From contig NC_092806.1 in assembly GCF_040954645.1 (NCBI RefSeq), positions 128,858,952 to 128,922,951 of the forward strand: DNA of 64,000 nucleotides, in the 5' to 3' direction. This document shows positions 1 through 10,190 of this stretch, one piece after another; position 1 is the stretch's first letter; every line of letters starts with the position of its first letter. Made by a program: the position numbers and the translations under genes. This DNA is from Diabrotica undecimpunctata (Eukaryota; Arthropoda; Insecta; Coleoptera; Chrysomelidae). The notes beneath the pieces were generated by a model. It did not search any database, was not told the DNA's origin, and saw nothing but the letters and a program-made list of their open reading frames with translations.

Positions 1-406
1 AACAAGTTGAGTACATAGTATCACCATATCCACTATTCACTGTCTATATTGCTCTTAAATCAAAAACTTACAGAAATCATATAAAGACATCTTACTACAT
101 AAACGAGATGCATTTGGATAAAAAAGCACAAATATATGATTATGGGAGACATGCAACAAACGATAAAATATTAGTAAGACGTAAATGTAAATGAATGTAC
201 TTTTTTTCAGAACTTAGAAGTTTTTTTCAAATAAAGAAATGCTGAAAGGTTGTGTTTGGATACAAAATGTTCTATTACTTCCGCTAAAACTATAAAAAAA
301 ATACAGTCCGAACTACTATTGAGTTGCAGCCAGTAGTTTATATTAAACATATAGAAATTAAATTCATTCATTTTTAATGAAGATCAATTTGTAATTTGGG
401 AAACAG
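1..406. other. A+T-rich DNA, nothing recognised
   Basis: No coding segment, RNA fold or repeat family was recognised up to the SINE target-site duplication at 407. Confidence 0.5.
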
Positions 407-418
407 TACATTAAGTAA

Positions 419-666
419 TAAGTAAAGTAAAGTTCATGTAACCTTCTGGCTAAGGTCTAGTGTTAGGGTTTTCAGGTCGCGCAAGCGCCCCTAACATGAC
501 TTAACGACTACTTTCGTAGCCGGGACCGACGGCATTACGTGCCCTCCGAAGCACGGTGGCAGCTCAGTTAAATTAGAAATTGAAAATTTTCTCGGTGCCG
601 GGATTTGAATCCGGGCCCTCCAGCTTGTTAATCCAGTAACATAACCACTGTGCTACGGCTGCCACG
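419..666 (-). mobile_element. tRNA-derived SINE, copy 1
   Basis: On the minus strand the element opens with a tRNA-like head (about 666 down to 590). It contains an A-box-like block and a B-box-like block (complement of GGATTTGAATCC at 601-612), followed by a tRNA-unrelated body and a short TTTAC-type tail near 419-435. A second copy of the same family lies at 38677-38910 on the plus strand and matches over head and body. A perfect 12-bp direct repeat, GTACATTAAGTA, sits at 407-418 and 667-678 and is the target-site duplication expected of LINE-mediated insertion. SINEs of this sort are transcribed by RNA polymerase III from the internal A and B boxes and encode no protein. The acceptor stem does not pair, so this is not a working tRNA. 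Confidence 0.85.
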
Positions 667-678
667 GTACATTAAGTA

Positions 679-1176
679 CATTACATTAACTACATTAAGT
701 AACAAGTACTTGATGTGCTAATAGTGTAGAACCAAAATTATTCGAATTGATTTTGGAGAATACTACCAATTTACATTATATTCGCAAAATTTGCGAAGAA
801 TAAGATTGTGATAAATATATTTTTCCCTCCTGAGTAAGAAATTGACATAAATTATCTTTTACAAATGTAATTTAATTCTTTTATTCTTAACAATCCATAT
901 TTCTTAATTGGATATATACTTAATGATTATTACTTTGTTATATGTAAATAACAATTATACATATTCTAACATATGTATGAACATTCCTATTACATTTAAA
1001 TACCATAATTGTTTCAGTAAAATTGTAAAATAAAGATAATAAAAAAAAAGGGGGCAACATTACTTTTCAACAAGCTTCTGGACGGAAATAAATAGTCCGC
1101 TCAATATAGAACTATTTAATAAGGATTTTTAGTTGTCATACTTCTCCGAAACGGTTTGACCGATTTTTATGAAATT

Positions 1177-1183
<7 letters not shown>
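679..1183. other. A+T-rich spacer
   Basis: No gene seen. A copy of a short motif common in insect repeats (cggtttgaccgatttttatg, 1152-1171) ends directly in the first (AT)n tract; I cannot assign it to a family. Confidence 0.4.
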
Positions 1184-1230
<47 letters not shown>

Positions 1231-1241
1231 GTTTATTTATA

Positions 1242-1313
<72 letters not shown>
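1184..1313. repeat. (AT)n microsatellite, two blocks
   Basis: Two almost pure AT dinucleotide runs, 1184-1227 and about 1251-1313, separated by a short TTTAT-rich bridge. Both runs are followed by a similar ATAG(AG)ACGTTT motif, suggesting one arose by slippage duplication of the other. Confidence 0.95.
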
Positions 1314-1317
<4 letters not shown>

Positions 1318-1319
1318 CG

Positions 1320-1409
1320 TTTTCCGAGTCCATGAGAGCAGCCCAAAATCGCAAGAGATGGAGAGAATTGACAGCCCGCATTGTAGGAAATCACGATCCT
1401 CAGCAATGA
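1320..1409 (+). pseudogene. LINE ORF2 C-terminal scrap
   Basis: An open stretch of 29 codons ending in TGA reads [16 protein letters not shown] and ends in DPQQ. This is the characteristic last segment of many insect endonuclease-RT LINE proteins, where a conserved RKRWR motif lies close to the C-terminus. Nothing upstream is coding, because the (AT)n tract begins immediately before it, so this is a 5'-truncated 3' end. It is sandwiched between two (AT)n tracts. Assignment rests on motif recognition only. Confidence 0.55.
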
Positions 1410-1421
1410 GGAAACGACAAG

Positions 1422-1425
<4 letters not shown>

Positions 1426-1477
<52 letters not shown>

Positions 1478-1482
1478 ATATA
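1426..1482. repeat. (AT)n microsatellite
   Basis: Almost uninterrupted AT dinucleotides following the LINE scrap at 1320-1409. Confidence 0.95.
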
Positions 1483-1743
1483 TTTGGTAGGTCTGAGAAT
1501 CGGTCGTAATCTACTTATTTCATACCCCTAAGTGATAAGAGTGGCCGACCCCAAATAATTTTTTATATGTTTTGGACAATTTTTATATTTCTATATTTTT
1601 TTATGTGCATATATATGGATAGTATATCTTTATCATGTACATTGAAAAATACATACAACTGTTAATGTTCACCCTTCTATCATTAACCCCTATTTTTTAA
1701 TGTCCATTTTAAACAAACGTCATTCTATTTTTTTATAACTTTA

Positions 1744-1744
<1 letters not shown>
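1483..1744. other. A+T-rich spacer
   Basis: No gene or known repeat recognised between two (AT)n tracts. Confidence 0.4.
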
Positions 1745-1800
<56 letters not shown>

Positions 1801-1812
1801 ATATATATAACA
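1745..1812. repeat. (AT)n microsatellite
   Basis: AT dinucleotide run with a single phase slip near 1789. Confidence 0.95.
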
Positions 1813-2094
1813 TATATAATTTTAAAATATTTGTAGAAGTCTAAAGAAAGTTTAAAAGGCGAGAAAATATAATAAAATTGCAAGGAAACTAGTAAAATCA
1901 ACAATTTTAATCACAACCAGTTACACATATTGACTTAACACTTTTATACATTAATTGGCGTCACTAAAACCGTGGCTATTTCACGTCTATCTACTTTTTT
2001 TACTTTTCACGCGAATGAGCGGAGTTTGAATCCCCGTCGGGGAGAAATTTTTTGTTTTAAAGTCCATTAACTTTTTATGGTGTAGTCTCTCTTA
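1813..2094. other. Spacer with a weak tRNA-like T-arm
   Basis: No gene. Around 2020-2045 a GAGTTTGAATCCCCGTC stretch could be a B box with a paired T-arm, as in a degraded SINE, but no matching A box or second copy was found, so it is not called as one. Confidence 0.3.
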
Positions 2095-2505
2095 CAGATT
2101 CATTCATTATATCTGCCCACGATTGACTAAAATTCGCTTTTCTGGGCTATGTTATACCGGTTTGTTTCTTTATGTCATAGTCCCATCTTAAATTTGGAAT
2201 TCTCCTTGGCCTCCTGACGCTTCTTGAATACAGTGTAATTCTCGTGGACCACCTATTGTCAGTTCTTCTCGCTAAATTTTTCGCCCACTGCTATTTTAAA
2301 GATTTAATTCTATGGATGACATCAATAACCTTGGTTTTCTGTCTGATCCATTCTATTCTTTGAGTGACTTTAAGTTTCTATATTATCCTTCTTTAGTGTC
2401 CAAGTTTCACAGCCGTATGTCATGATTGGTAGTATAAAATGATCGAATGCTTTTTTCTTCAGGTGCATTGGCATCTTCAATTTGAATATAACTGCATTTC
2501 TACCA
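2095..2505 (-). mobile_element. LINE 3' fragment (family C-like C-terminus)
   Basis: The minus strand encodes the post-RT C-terminal region of an endonuclease-RT LINE. It reads KKKAFDHFILPIMTYGCETW near 2465-2400, then RIEWIRQKT-like, RRTDNRWSTRI-like and a PRRIPNLRWDYDIKK-like segment toward 2150. Several frameshifts and stops separate the blocks, and no RT catalytic domain is present, so the copy is 5'-truncated and inactive. The order of motifs (cysteine-containing Y-G-C-E-T-W-T-L, then R-R-T-D-N-R-W, then R-P-R-R) matches the 3' part of family C elements elsewhere in the window. An (AT)n tract follows on the plus-strand right side. Confidence 0.75.
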
Positions 2506-2525
2506 AAAGAAGAAGAAGGAGTAAG

Positions 2526-2527
<2 letters not shown>

Positions 2528-2582
<55 letters not shown>
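2528..2582. repeat. (AT)n microsatellite
   Basis: AT dinucleotide run of about 55 bp, directly beside the LINE fragment at 2095-2505. Confidence 0.95.
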
Positions 2583-2584
<2 letters not shown>

Positions 2585-3228
2585 GCCGTTTGTTTATATT
2601 ACTAAAACTAGAGTAAATATGGGTAAAATTGTAAGAAAAATAGTAAAAACAATAATTTTATTTTTTTATTTTATCATACAAACATTTCGTACCTGTCAAA
2701 TGGAGGGAGGAGTAGAGAGTAAAGAAGATAGCTTAGGCTTAGACTGTAGAACATTAAAAGACCCGTGGTGTCTTCATTTAATTGTTTAGTCTGTTATTTA
2801 CTCTTTGTTTTTAGTTTATCATTAGGACATAGTTTTTATGTTGCTTTGTATATCTTTTTAAGAAAATTCCTGAACGCACCATGAATATTGAACAGTTATC
2901 GAATATGTTTTAAATTCCTTTTTTGACACTATGAAAGGTACTATCATTTTCATTTTGTGTAGTATGATTAGTAAAATAGTTTAATAGTTGTCGTAAATTT
3001 ACTTCTTTAATGCTTCGGAAGGGACAGGAAAATATTGAGGATCAGATCTCAAGATCAAGTAGCCCTATCGTCTTCATTTGAAATACTTGCAACTTTATTA
3101 GATGGCGGACGAGCTGCACATTCTGGACAGCGCAACGGCGAAGATTTTATGAGTGTGCAAATTGACTGTTTGAAACGAATGTACAATGGTCCATAAAAGC
3201 TCACTGGAGGCACTGGACAGAAATTTTA
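2583..3228. other. Unassigned DNA
   Basis: A 68-codon open frame at 2583-2789 has no recognisable domain and A+T-driven composition, so it is not called as a gene. Nothing else was recognised before the 18S-derived insert. Confidence 0.4.
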
Positions 3229-3244
3229 AAGATATTAGTGACAA

Positions 3245-3537
3245 ATAGGTAAAAGAAATAAGAATAAGACTTACTCACGATCTGTTTATTCTACCACCAA
3301 CATTGTGTGTACGCTGACAGTAAAAACCGCGTGAAGCAACAGCAGGAAACTCCACCAACGGGCCTTTGTGATGTCGAAATACGCCTAGTTAGCAGGCTAG
3401 AGTCTCGTTCGTTATCGGAATTAACCAGACAAATCGCTCCACCTACTAAGAACGGCCATGCACCACCACCCACCGAATCAAGAAAGAGCTCTTAATCTGT
3501 CAATCCTTCCGGTGTCCGGGTGAGGTTTCCCGTGTTG
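3245..3537 (-). pseudogene. Antisense arm of 18S rRNA fragment
   Basis: Read on the minus strand this is the stretch of eukaryotic 18S rRNA from the AACACGGGAAACCTCACC region onward, through GAGAGCTCTTTCTTGATTC and CTAGCCTGCTAACTAGGCG to the GTTTTTACTGTC region. A few bases differ from the sense arm, including a short deletion around 3518-3525. The inversion with respect to 3539-4020 makes a hairpin-forming inverted repeat with a spacer of about 184 bp. Confidence 0.9.
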
Positions 3538-3538
3538 G

Positions 3539-4020
3539 AACTAGTTCTAACCATAAACGATGCCAGCTAGCGATCCGCCGACGTTCCTTCGATGACTCGG
3601 CAGGCAGTGTCCAGGAAACCAAAGCTTTTGGCGTCCGGGGGAAGTATGGTTGCAAAGCTAAAACTTAAAGGAATTGACGGAAAGATACCACCAGGATTGA
3701 AGCCTGCTGCTTAATTTGAGTCAACACGCGAAACCTCACCAGGCCCGGACAACGGAAGGATTGACAGATTGAGAGCTCTTTCTTGATTCGGTGGGTGGTG
3801 GTGCATGGCTGTTCTTAGTTGGTTGAGCGGTTTGTCCAATTAATTTCAATAACGAACGATACTCTAGCCTGCTAACTAGGCGTATTTCGACATCACAAAG
3901 GCCCGTTGGTGGAGTTTCCTGCTGTTGCTGCACGCGGTTTTTACTGTCGGCGTACACACAATGTCGGTGGTAGAATAAATAGATTGTGAGTAAGTCTTGT
4001 TCTTATTTCTTTTACCTATT
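3539..4020 (+). rRNA. Partial 18S rRNA copy (pseudogene)
   Basis: The sense arm starts within the universally conserved CTAGTTCTAACCATAAACG block. It continues through GGGGGAAGTATGGTTGCAAA, AACTTAAAGGAATTGACGG, GCTTAATTTGAGTCAACACG, GGATTGACAGATTGAGAGC and GATTCGGTGGGTGGTGGTGC to an arthropod-type variable region near 3890-3960. This covers only the middle-to-late third of 18S, with no 5' or 3' end, no 28S and no spacer. Substitutions at normally invariant sites (for example AAAGATACC where GGGCACC is expected near 3682) show that it is not under selection. It is a dispersed rRNA pseudogene, not part of an rDNA array. Confidence 0.92.
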
Positions 4021-4065
4021 TGAAATGGACTCATACAGGCAACATATTCAAGATATTAGTGACAA

Positions 4066-5632
4066 TTAAAACATTTTTGATTGAATGATTCTATTGTCAG
4101 GTGATTTTTGACATAATCTTGTAATTATTCTTCGATAAACTGCTGCGGATGAACTAAAGTACTTCTACAATCGTGAAATTTGTGGCGGCACTTAAAGACA
4201 AATGACAAAATTTATATTCCATGCATATATTAAACAGAGTCGGAGCCAGCTTATTTCCCTGTTTTAGCTCTTTATTTATCTGGAAGTGGTCTGTTAATTG
4301 GTTTTGGACTCGTATTTGTGCTTGCGAAGAACGGAGATGTATAGGAAGAAGATAGGTTTCTTGGCTAAAAAGCAGTTGTAAATGGACTTAGATAGCAAAT
4401 GGGGGATACCAAAATATTTCATTTGGCAGAAAATCAAGACGCCTTCGTAACTTGAGAATCCACGGTTCGTATTGATTGTATTATGTCCCATACGCGGCAA
4501 GTTAACTTAATCGTCCCAAAAATATTTGAACAGATTAAAAAAAAATTCAAGTGACGTCACTGACAATTTTTTCATTTATTGATTTTATATACATAGATGA
4601 AAAAACACTTATCTTGCTGTTTAGTCTTAGAGGAAACATGCAACAGGTTTCAGATATTACCATAAAGATATATAGAAAAATGTTGCTTTATCACTTACAT
4701 ATTTGCATTTCTATTAGGCTGATTTTCAAATAATTATTTGTATTTGTATATTATGCTTGTCTGAGCACCGATTCAAGCAGTAATTCTAGTTCTAGGCCAA
4801 GAGCAAGTCGACCGTGTCTAAATGTTTTCATTATGGCCAAGATTAAGTGTGAAAATGTTGCAAATTAATTTTGTTACTACATAAACTAGATATAACGTAA
4901 AAATAAAAATGAAAGGAAATGCTGTTATTTATCAACATGTAGATAATTAATTAGTTTGTTGACGTCAGCTGGAAGAATTTTCTTTATTAATCATGTATAT
5001 TTCATAAGAATAGCTTTAAGCAGAAAAATAGTTTAATATGGAATGAAACTTTGATGTATTAGATTTTGGTATGTATTATATAGGTATTAAGCAATCGATA
5101 AAGCGAAATAAACAATTGAAATTCTGCCTTCGATGAGGCGAAAATAAACCAAAAATCCATTACTGTAAATGCCATATTATACGTTATTTTACTATTAAAT
5201 TAAAAACAGGTAAGGACCGTTAAATTATAAGAAAAAGTGTGACAATTTGATTGAAAAAGTATGGAAAATCCTTTAAAATGAGAGTTTGTAAAGATATTTT
5301 TGTTAATTTGTTGATTAATTATTGCTAAAATATTTTCAAAAGTCTTAATTAATAAAAAGGTTTGCTTAATAGTTACTGCAAAATTGAAATTGTTTATGCC
5401 ATAAACCATTTATCTACAAAGCTATTGTGCGTAAACTGTTTACTGGGTTTTCGTTAATTCTGAAAGCAGCGAATTGAAGAGCAATGCTTATATTATCAAA
5501 TTAATCATTTAACGATTAAAAAGTTTACGTTAAATATTGTAAAATAGGTCTTTAAAAGTACTGCGATTTTATACTGATAAACATAAATAACTTAGACGCA
5601 TCAACATGTAGGAAGTAATTTTTTTTATAAAC
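4066..5632. other. Unassigned A+T-rich DNA
   Basis: Short open frames here (4294-4500 minus, 4551-4733 plus, 5200-5409 minus) have no domain and look like chance. No repeat family was recognised. Confidence 0.45.
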
Positions 5633-5656
5633 GTTGGCATTTTTACACGAATCTAA

Positions 5657-7269
5657 AAAAAAACTAGAAAAACTATTTGAAGACCAAAGAGATAATACCT
5701 TTGAGCTAGAAGAAGAGGTAAATGATGGACCAAGAATATTACAGCAGGAGGTTTACTCCGCAATAACACAGTTAAAGAATGGCAAAGCGGCAGGCCCTGA
5801 TAATATACAAGCAGAACTACTCAAACTAATGAACAACGAATCAATAGCAATAATCGCAAAGATATTCAACAACATTACAACTCTTCAGAAATACCAACAG
5901 AATAGCTAAAATCTGAGTTTATTGCACTTCCAAAAAAACCAGGAGCCAAAAAATGCGAAGATTACCGTACTATAAGCCTCATGAATCATCTTCTAAAATT
6001 GTTCCTAAAGATAATTCATAAGAGAATCTACAAGCTGTGTGAAACTCTAATTTCCCCCAACCACTTTGGGTTTACAAATGCTGTTGGTACTAGAGAGGCT
6101 TTGTTCTTAGTACACGTCTTATACCAGAGATGCAGAGACGTCAACTGCGACATATACGCATATCTGGTTGATTACGAGAAAGCGTTTGATCGAGTACAGC
6201 ACGCCAAGATGATGCAAATACTAAAAGAAACAGGAATTAACAACCAAGATCTGAAAATAATTAGAAGTCTCTACTGGAATCAGACAGCAAATCTCAGAGT
6301 TGAAGGTCAACACACTGACTATGTGAAAATCATGCGTGGAGTGAGGCAAGGCTGTATTTTGTCTTTTCTAATTTTCAATCTGTACTCTGAAAGAATATTT
6401 ATCGAAGCTTTACACGAAACTAAAAAAGGTATTCTACTAAATGGTTACCGGCTAAACAACATCAGATATGCAGATGACACCATAGTATTTGCGGACAACT
6501 TAGAATACCTACAAGTTCTTATGAACAAAATCACGTATTACAATCAACATTATGGACTCAATTTAAACATTAAGAAGACAAATCTTATGATAATTAGCAA
6601 GAAAAGAATAACAGAAGGTCAACTCTACGTCAACCAATCCCCTGTAGAAAGAGTGACGCACTACAACTACCTCGGCACCATAATAAATGAAGAATAGACC
6701 AACAACCAGGAGATTAGAGCACGCATCGGGAAAGCTAGATCCACCTTCAATCGGATGGGGGCCTTCTTCAAGAGTCACAACCTCTCTCTTGATACAAAAG
6801 TAAGAATGCTGCGATGCTACGTCTTCTCTGTCCTTTTTTATGGTGTTGAATCGTTGACCTTAAACAAAGATATGTGCAGAAAACTGTAACCATTTGAGAT
6901 GTGGCTATATCGGAGAATGCTTAAGATCCCGTGGACTGACCAAGTCACAAATGAGGAGGTCCTCAGAAGAATGAATAAGAACCGAGAGGTACTGACCACC
7001 ATCAAATCTCGAAAGTTACAGTTCTTCGGACATATTATGCGAAATGAATCCAGATATGCTCTCCAGGTTGGCTTGAACATCCTGCAAGGAAAAATATTTG
7101 GAAAACAAGGTCCAGGAAGAAGAAGAACATCTTGGTTAAAGAACCTCAGAATCTGGTTCAATACAACATCTGTGCAGCTTTTCCGCGCTGCTGTAGATAA
7201 GATAAAGATTGCCATGATGATCGCCAACATTCGTAACGGATAGGCACATCAAGAAGAAGAAAAAAAAAT
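5657..7269 (+). mobile_element. LINE, family A, 5'-truncated
   Basis: Protein blocks run in the usual order for the 3' half of an endonuclease-RT LINE: the pre-RT linker (KLEKLFEDQ, NGKAAGPDNIQAELLKL), RT, then the C-terminal region and an AAGAAGAAG plus A-rich tail (7247-7269). The endonuclease domain is missing, so the copy is truncated at its 5' end near 5657. Both flanks carry a related stretch: GTTGGCA...ACACGAATCTAAAAAA at 5633-5660 and again at 7275-7321, the right one with about 20 extra bases. I read this as an eroded long target-site duplication. A 1-base frameshift near 5873-5880 and three in-frame stops disable it. Confidence 0.88.
5936..7243 (+). pseudogene. Reverse transcriptase and C-terminus of family A LINE
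   Basis: One reading frame carries almost all of the RT. In order: LPKKPGAKKCEDYRTISLM (RT0/1), VDYEKAFDRVQ (motif A, catalytic Asp), GVRQGC (motif B), YADDT at 6467-6478 (motif C with both catalytic Asp present), then NYLGTIINEE. In-frame stops fall at 6695-6697 and 6887-6889; otherwise the frame continues through FYGVES, YRRMLKIPWTDQVTNEEVLR, FFGHIMRNES and GRRRTSWLKNLRIW to the natural end at 7243. The protein would copy LINE RNA at a nicked target. The catalytic residues are intact but the two stops would split the product. Confidence 0.88.
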
Positions 7270-7539
7270 ACAATGTTGGCACTTTTTTTTAAGAATTTCT
7301 CAGGGACACGAATCTAAAAAACACAATATTCTGCGACCCTTAAAACTCGAGTTATCACTTTTTTTTAAATAATTCGTCAGGGCTTTGTTTATAAACATTA
7401 AGACGTTTAAAATGATTTATTTGAAAGACTAAAACTTCAAGTTTTGCCAAGTGACGAATGCTTTGGTGTCTTTGTAAATCCATCTAAATGGTATAAATCC
7501 TAGTATTCCGTTAACGATGAAAACCAATTCCAAGGTTTT

Positions 7540-8225
7540 CATTACTCTGCTTATCAAAAACCATACCAATTGTTACTTGCATGCCAACTCTCATCATCCA
7601 CCTTCACAAATTATTTCAGTAATTAATGCGCTTGTTTCTATATTATTACGCCTTTACGATGATGCAAGTGGACCGGCTAAATCTAAATTTAAATAAGCAA
7701 TCATCCAAAACGGTTTCCTCGAAAATCACAGCATTAGGAGCATCTACAGACATGAATCTCCCACTCAATCTCAACTCAAAGACTCAGACTCTCATCATAC
7801 GAAAACTTTTCTTCTTTACATCAAAGGTGTCACTGACAAAATCGACAAAATTCTTAAATTAAGAGTGATAAAGACAATATTTACCCCTCAACAATAACTT
7901 TCGTCTCTTGTTCGATCAATTAAAGACAACATTCCAAATGAACAACACGAAGTTTATGAAATTCCTTGGGCAGACAGCCCCCGATCTTATATGGGCCAAA
8001 CAAATCTTAGAATCCAAATTAGAACTTATGAACATTCCATTTCTGTTTCCGATTCCGCAAATACGATTTAATTTGAGCTTTAGGTCTATACCATCTTCAT
8101 ACAGGCCACAAAATTGATTTTGAAAACTCCAGAACCATAACCCCCATCCTTATCCCCATAGAAATTGAAAAAAGGCCAAATTGTCTCAAAAACAGAGATG
8201 ACGACATCCGGTTACCTTCGACATG
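7540..8225 (+). pseudogene. PLE RT end, linker and GIY-YIG nuclease
   Basis: Blocks seen, in order. (1) NHTNCYLHANSHHPPSQ, which corresponds to the PLE motif after the RT palm that normally reads RKPTHTxRYLHxxSHHP. (2) INALVSILLRLYDDAS and IIQNGF, the conserved helix before the linker. (3) LLYIKGVTDKIDKILK. (4) SLVRSIKD followed by EVYEIP and SYMGQTNLRIQIRTYEH near 7948-8035, the GIY-YIG core with the second Y-x-G retained and the first G-V-Y changed. (5) LYHLHTGHKIDFENSRTI and EIEKRPNCLKNRDDD, the end of the domain. Stops interrupt at about 7693, 7896 and 8069, with a frameshift near 8075. The family assignment rests on the order of these motifs. Confidence 0.8.
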
Positions 8226-8251
8226 AATACCTCTCTTAAAGAAAATATTGT

Positions 8252-8446
8252 TTGCTTCACCCTCCAATCAAAATCCTGCCGCCAGAAATGTTCACGTCAA
8301 CCCCCGCGTCAATCCCTGTCAATCCTGACGCCAACCCACACGCCAACCTTCACCCAAACGTCACTATCGACGGTATAAATGAACCGTCCGCTGTTCCCAG
8401 TAGCAGTAGTAATAATGTAGTAGTTTCTGGAGGCTTGAGAGACTGA
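8252..8446 (+). pseudogene. PLE C-terminal low-complexity tail
   Basis: A 64-codon open frame rich in N, P, S and V follows the GIY-YIG remnant. It ends in a serine/asparagine run. Its position between the nuclease domain and the PLE terminus suggests it is the variable C-terminal tail of the same protein. No independent function is evident. Confidence 0.35.
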
Positions 8447-8712
8447 GGCGTCGCAGCGAAAAAGAAGACATCAAAGAGGATGTCGAAAGCTAGGCGCAGT
8501 GGTAATCGACGTGGTTCAACCCGGAAGCCTATTCATCACTCTCAAAATATTCATTTGGAAAACAATGACCGCCAAACAACTATTGGTTATAATAACAACA
8601 TATTATTTTAAAATCTTTTTTGAAAACGATTTCCTGAGTGGAAATCAAAATGTCAATTAACAGTTATAAAATGTAATTTTCATTACAATAAATTGTGGCT
8701 TATTCTCATATA

Positions 8713-10190
8713 AACAAGTTTATATGAGATAATATATAATAAGATATAAATCATTTAGCTTTGGCATGTCACAAAAAAAACAGTGCCAGAACCCTTTTAA
8801 ACCATTTATTTGGTTTAGATTTTTATATTCAATAATTGGTTTTCTACCTTTAAGAACTTAACAAACCCTTCTTTTCTCTTCATATAGGTTGCGTTTTCTT
8901 TTCTCGTATGCTGAGTCTAATTTGGATGTTAAACCATGGCTTTGATATTTTTTTATATTAAGTTTAATTTTTTTGACTCCTATTTCGTTTGCAGGTGCAT
9001 TTTGTTACATTGTGTGTAACCTTCTTTGCCCATATGTCGTTTACATTTTCTTCCCTTATTACTGGGTTTGTCACAAGCTTTTCTTGAAAACTTTTTTTAT
9101 GACCCGATCTTTTATGGATTATATGTTTAGTTTTTCATAGTCCTAAGTGCATAATAATTTTATTTGTGTAGAGATTTATAATCGGGCATTGTCTAACTTT
9201 TTGTTACACTCTGTATAATAAAAGCTTTTTCATATATCAGATAACCCCATTAACTTTTGTAGCATTTCTTTTATCCGCTTGTACATTTTCACCATTTTTT
9301 TTATTCATCGCTTATAACCAAACTTGTGATGGTATGAGTTAGGAAAACATATTTGCGTGTAATGCAAAGTATTACACTTAAGTCGGTTCAAGGCTTTCGT
9401 CTCTTAATATTGCCAAGTTGAATTAATAAGGAAGTGAGTTATAAAGTCGAGGATCCTTAGAAATTACTTGCAATTTTATTAGAAAAGGAAAAGGATAAAT
9501 TTAATAAGGAACATCAAGTCAATTGGGGTTTTAGCAAATAAAAAGTATGAAATTTAATGATTGACGTCAAGATTTTGCATGCAATGTTAAAAATATCTCG
9601 AAAAAAATATAATAGCAAATTTTTATGAAAACTACTTAATGAGGGCTTAATTTTTTTACAAACATTAAAATCATTGAAAAGCTTTATTTAACTTTATTGA
9701 AATTTATTAATTCTTTCGTTCTTATTTTTCGAATTTTCTTTGTAAACATTTTAACCTAATAATTATAATGACTACTTTTATTTTATCGTTTGCTTAGAAA
9801 CACCCTAAAAAGTGTTCAGTTAAAGCCGTTACCTTGAAGATACTAATATTATCGCCATTACAATTCCGTTGATACCTTGACGGTAAATGTTCCAATAATT
9901 ATTGCTCATCATTTTCCATTTAAACAATAATTATAGTTTTTACTCAGTCACGTATATAATAAAGGTATAGCGCACTCCTTAATAAACAAAGTTTGACGAA
10001 GAGAACTGTGAGGATAAAAATTGCTTTACGGGATATTTTTATTTATCTGGTTAACGCTTTTAATATGGTTACTAAGGAATCTAATATCATTCATATTATC
10101 TGCAGAGTTCGGTTAAGCTGAGCCGTGGAAGGATGAAAACCAACAGGGCTAAATTCACATATTTTGAAATCTAATCATTAAAGCTCGGAT
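8713..10190. other. Unassigned DNA with a possible LINE linker scrap
   Basis: On the minus strand about 8870-9060 reads SKPWFN-like and SIREKK, reminiscent of the endonuclease-to-RT linker of insect LINEs, but it is too short and broken to call firmly. The remainder is A+T-rich with nothing recognised. Confidence 0.3.

Larger units (their letters stand above)
3229..4065. mobile_element. Retroposed 18S rRNA insert with 5' inversion
   Basis: A 16-bp direct repeat, AAGATATTAGTGACAA, occurs at 3229-3244 and 4050-4065 and brackets an insert made of 18S rRNA sequence. The left part (3245-3537) is 18S in antisense; the right part (3539 to about 4020) is 18S in sense. The left part is an inverted duplicate of the end of the right part (3722 to about 4021). 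Direct repeats plus an inverted 5' segment are the hallmarks of target-primed reverse transcription with twin priming, so an rRNA was probably copied into this site by a LINE. The duplicated overlap between the two arms is unusual. No poly(A) is visible at the right end. Confidence 0.75.
7535..8712 (+). mobile_element. Penelope-like element (PLE) remnant
   Basis: The segment carries the distinctive 3' half of a PLE. It has the end of the RT, a thumb-like linker, a GIY-YIG (URI) endonuclease, a low-complexity C-terminal tail and a terminal sequence. That terminal sequence (8606-8712: TTTTGAAAACGATTTCC...GTGGAAATC...AATTGTGGCTTATT) is shared with the palindrome at 45260-45450. PLEs are retroelements distinct from LINEs, with RT fused to a GIY-YIG nuclease. 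The 5' part including the catalytic RT core is missing. Several stops and frameshifts make this a fossil. Confidence 0.8.

Noticed and set aside
3291..3957. Open frames of 60-73 codons at 3291-3495 and 3736-3957
   Set aside because: They are translations of 18S rRNA sequence on one or the other strand; the similar peptides only reflect the inverted duplication.
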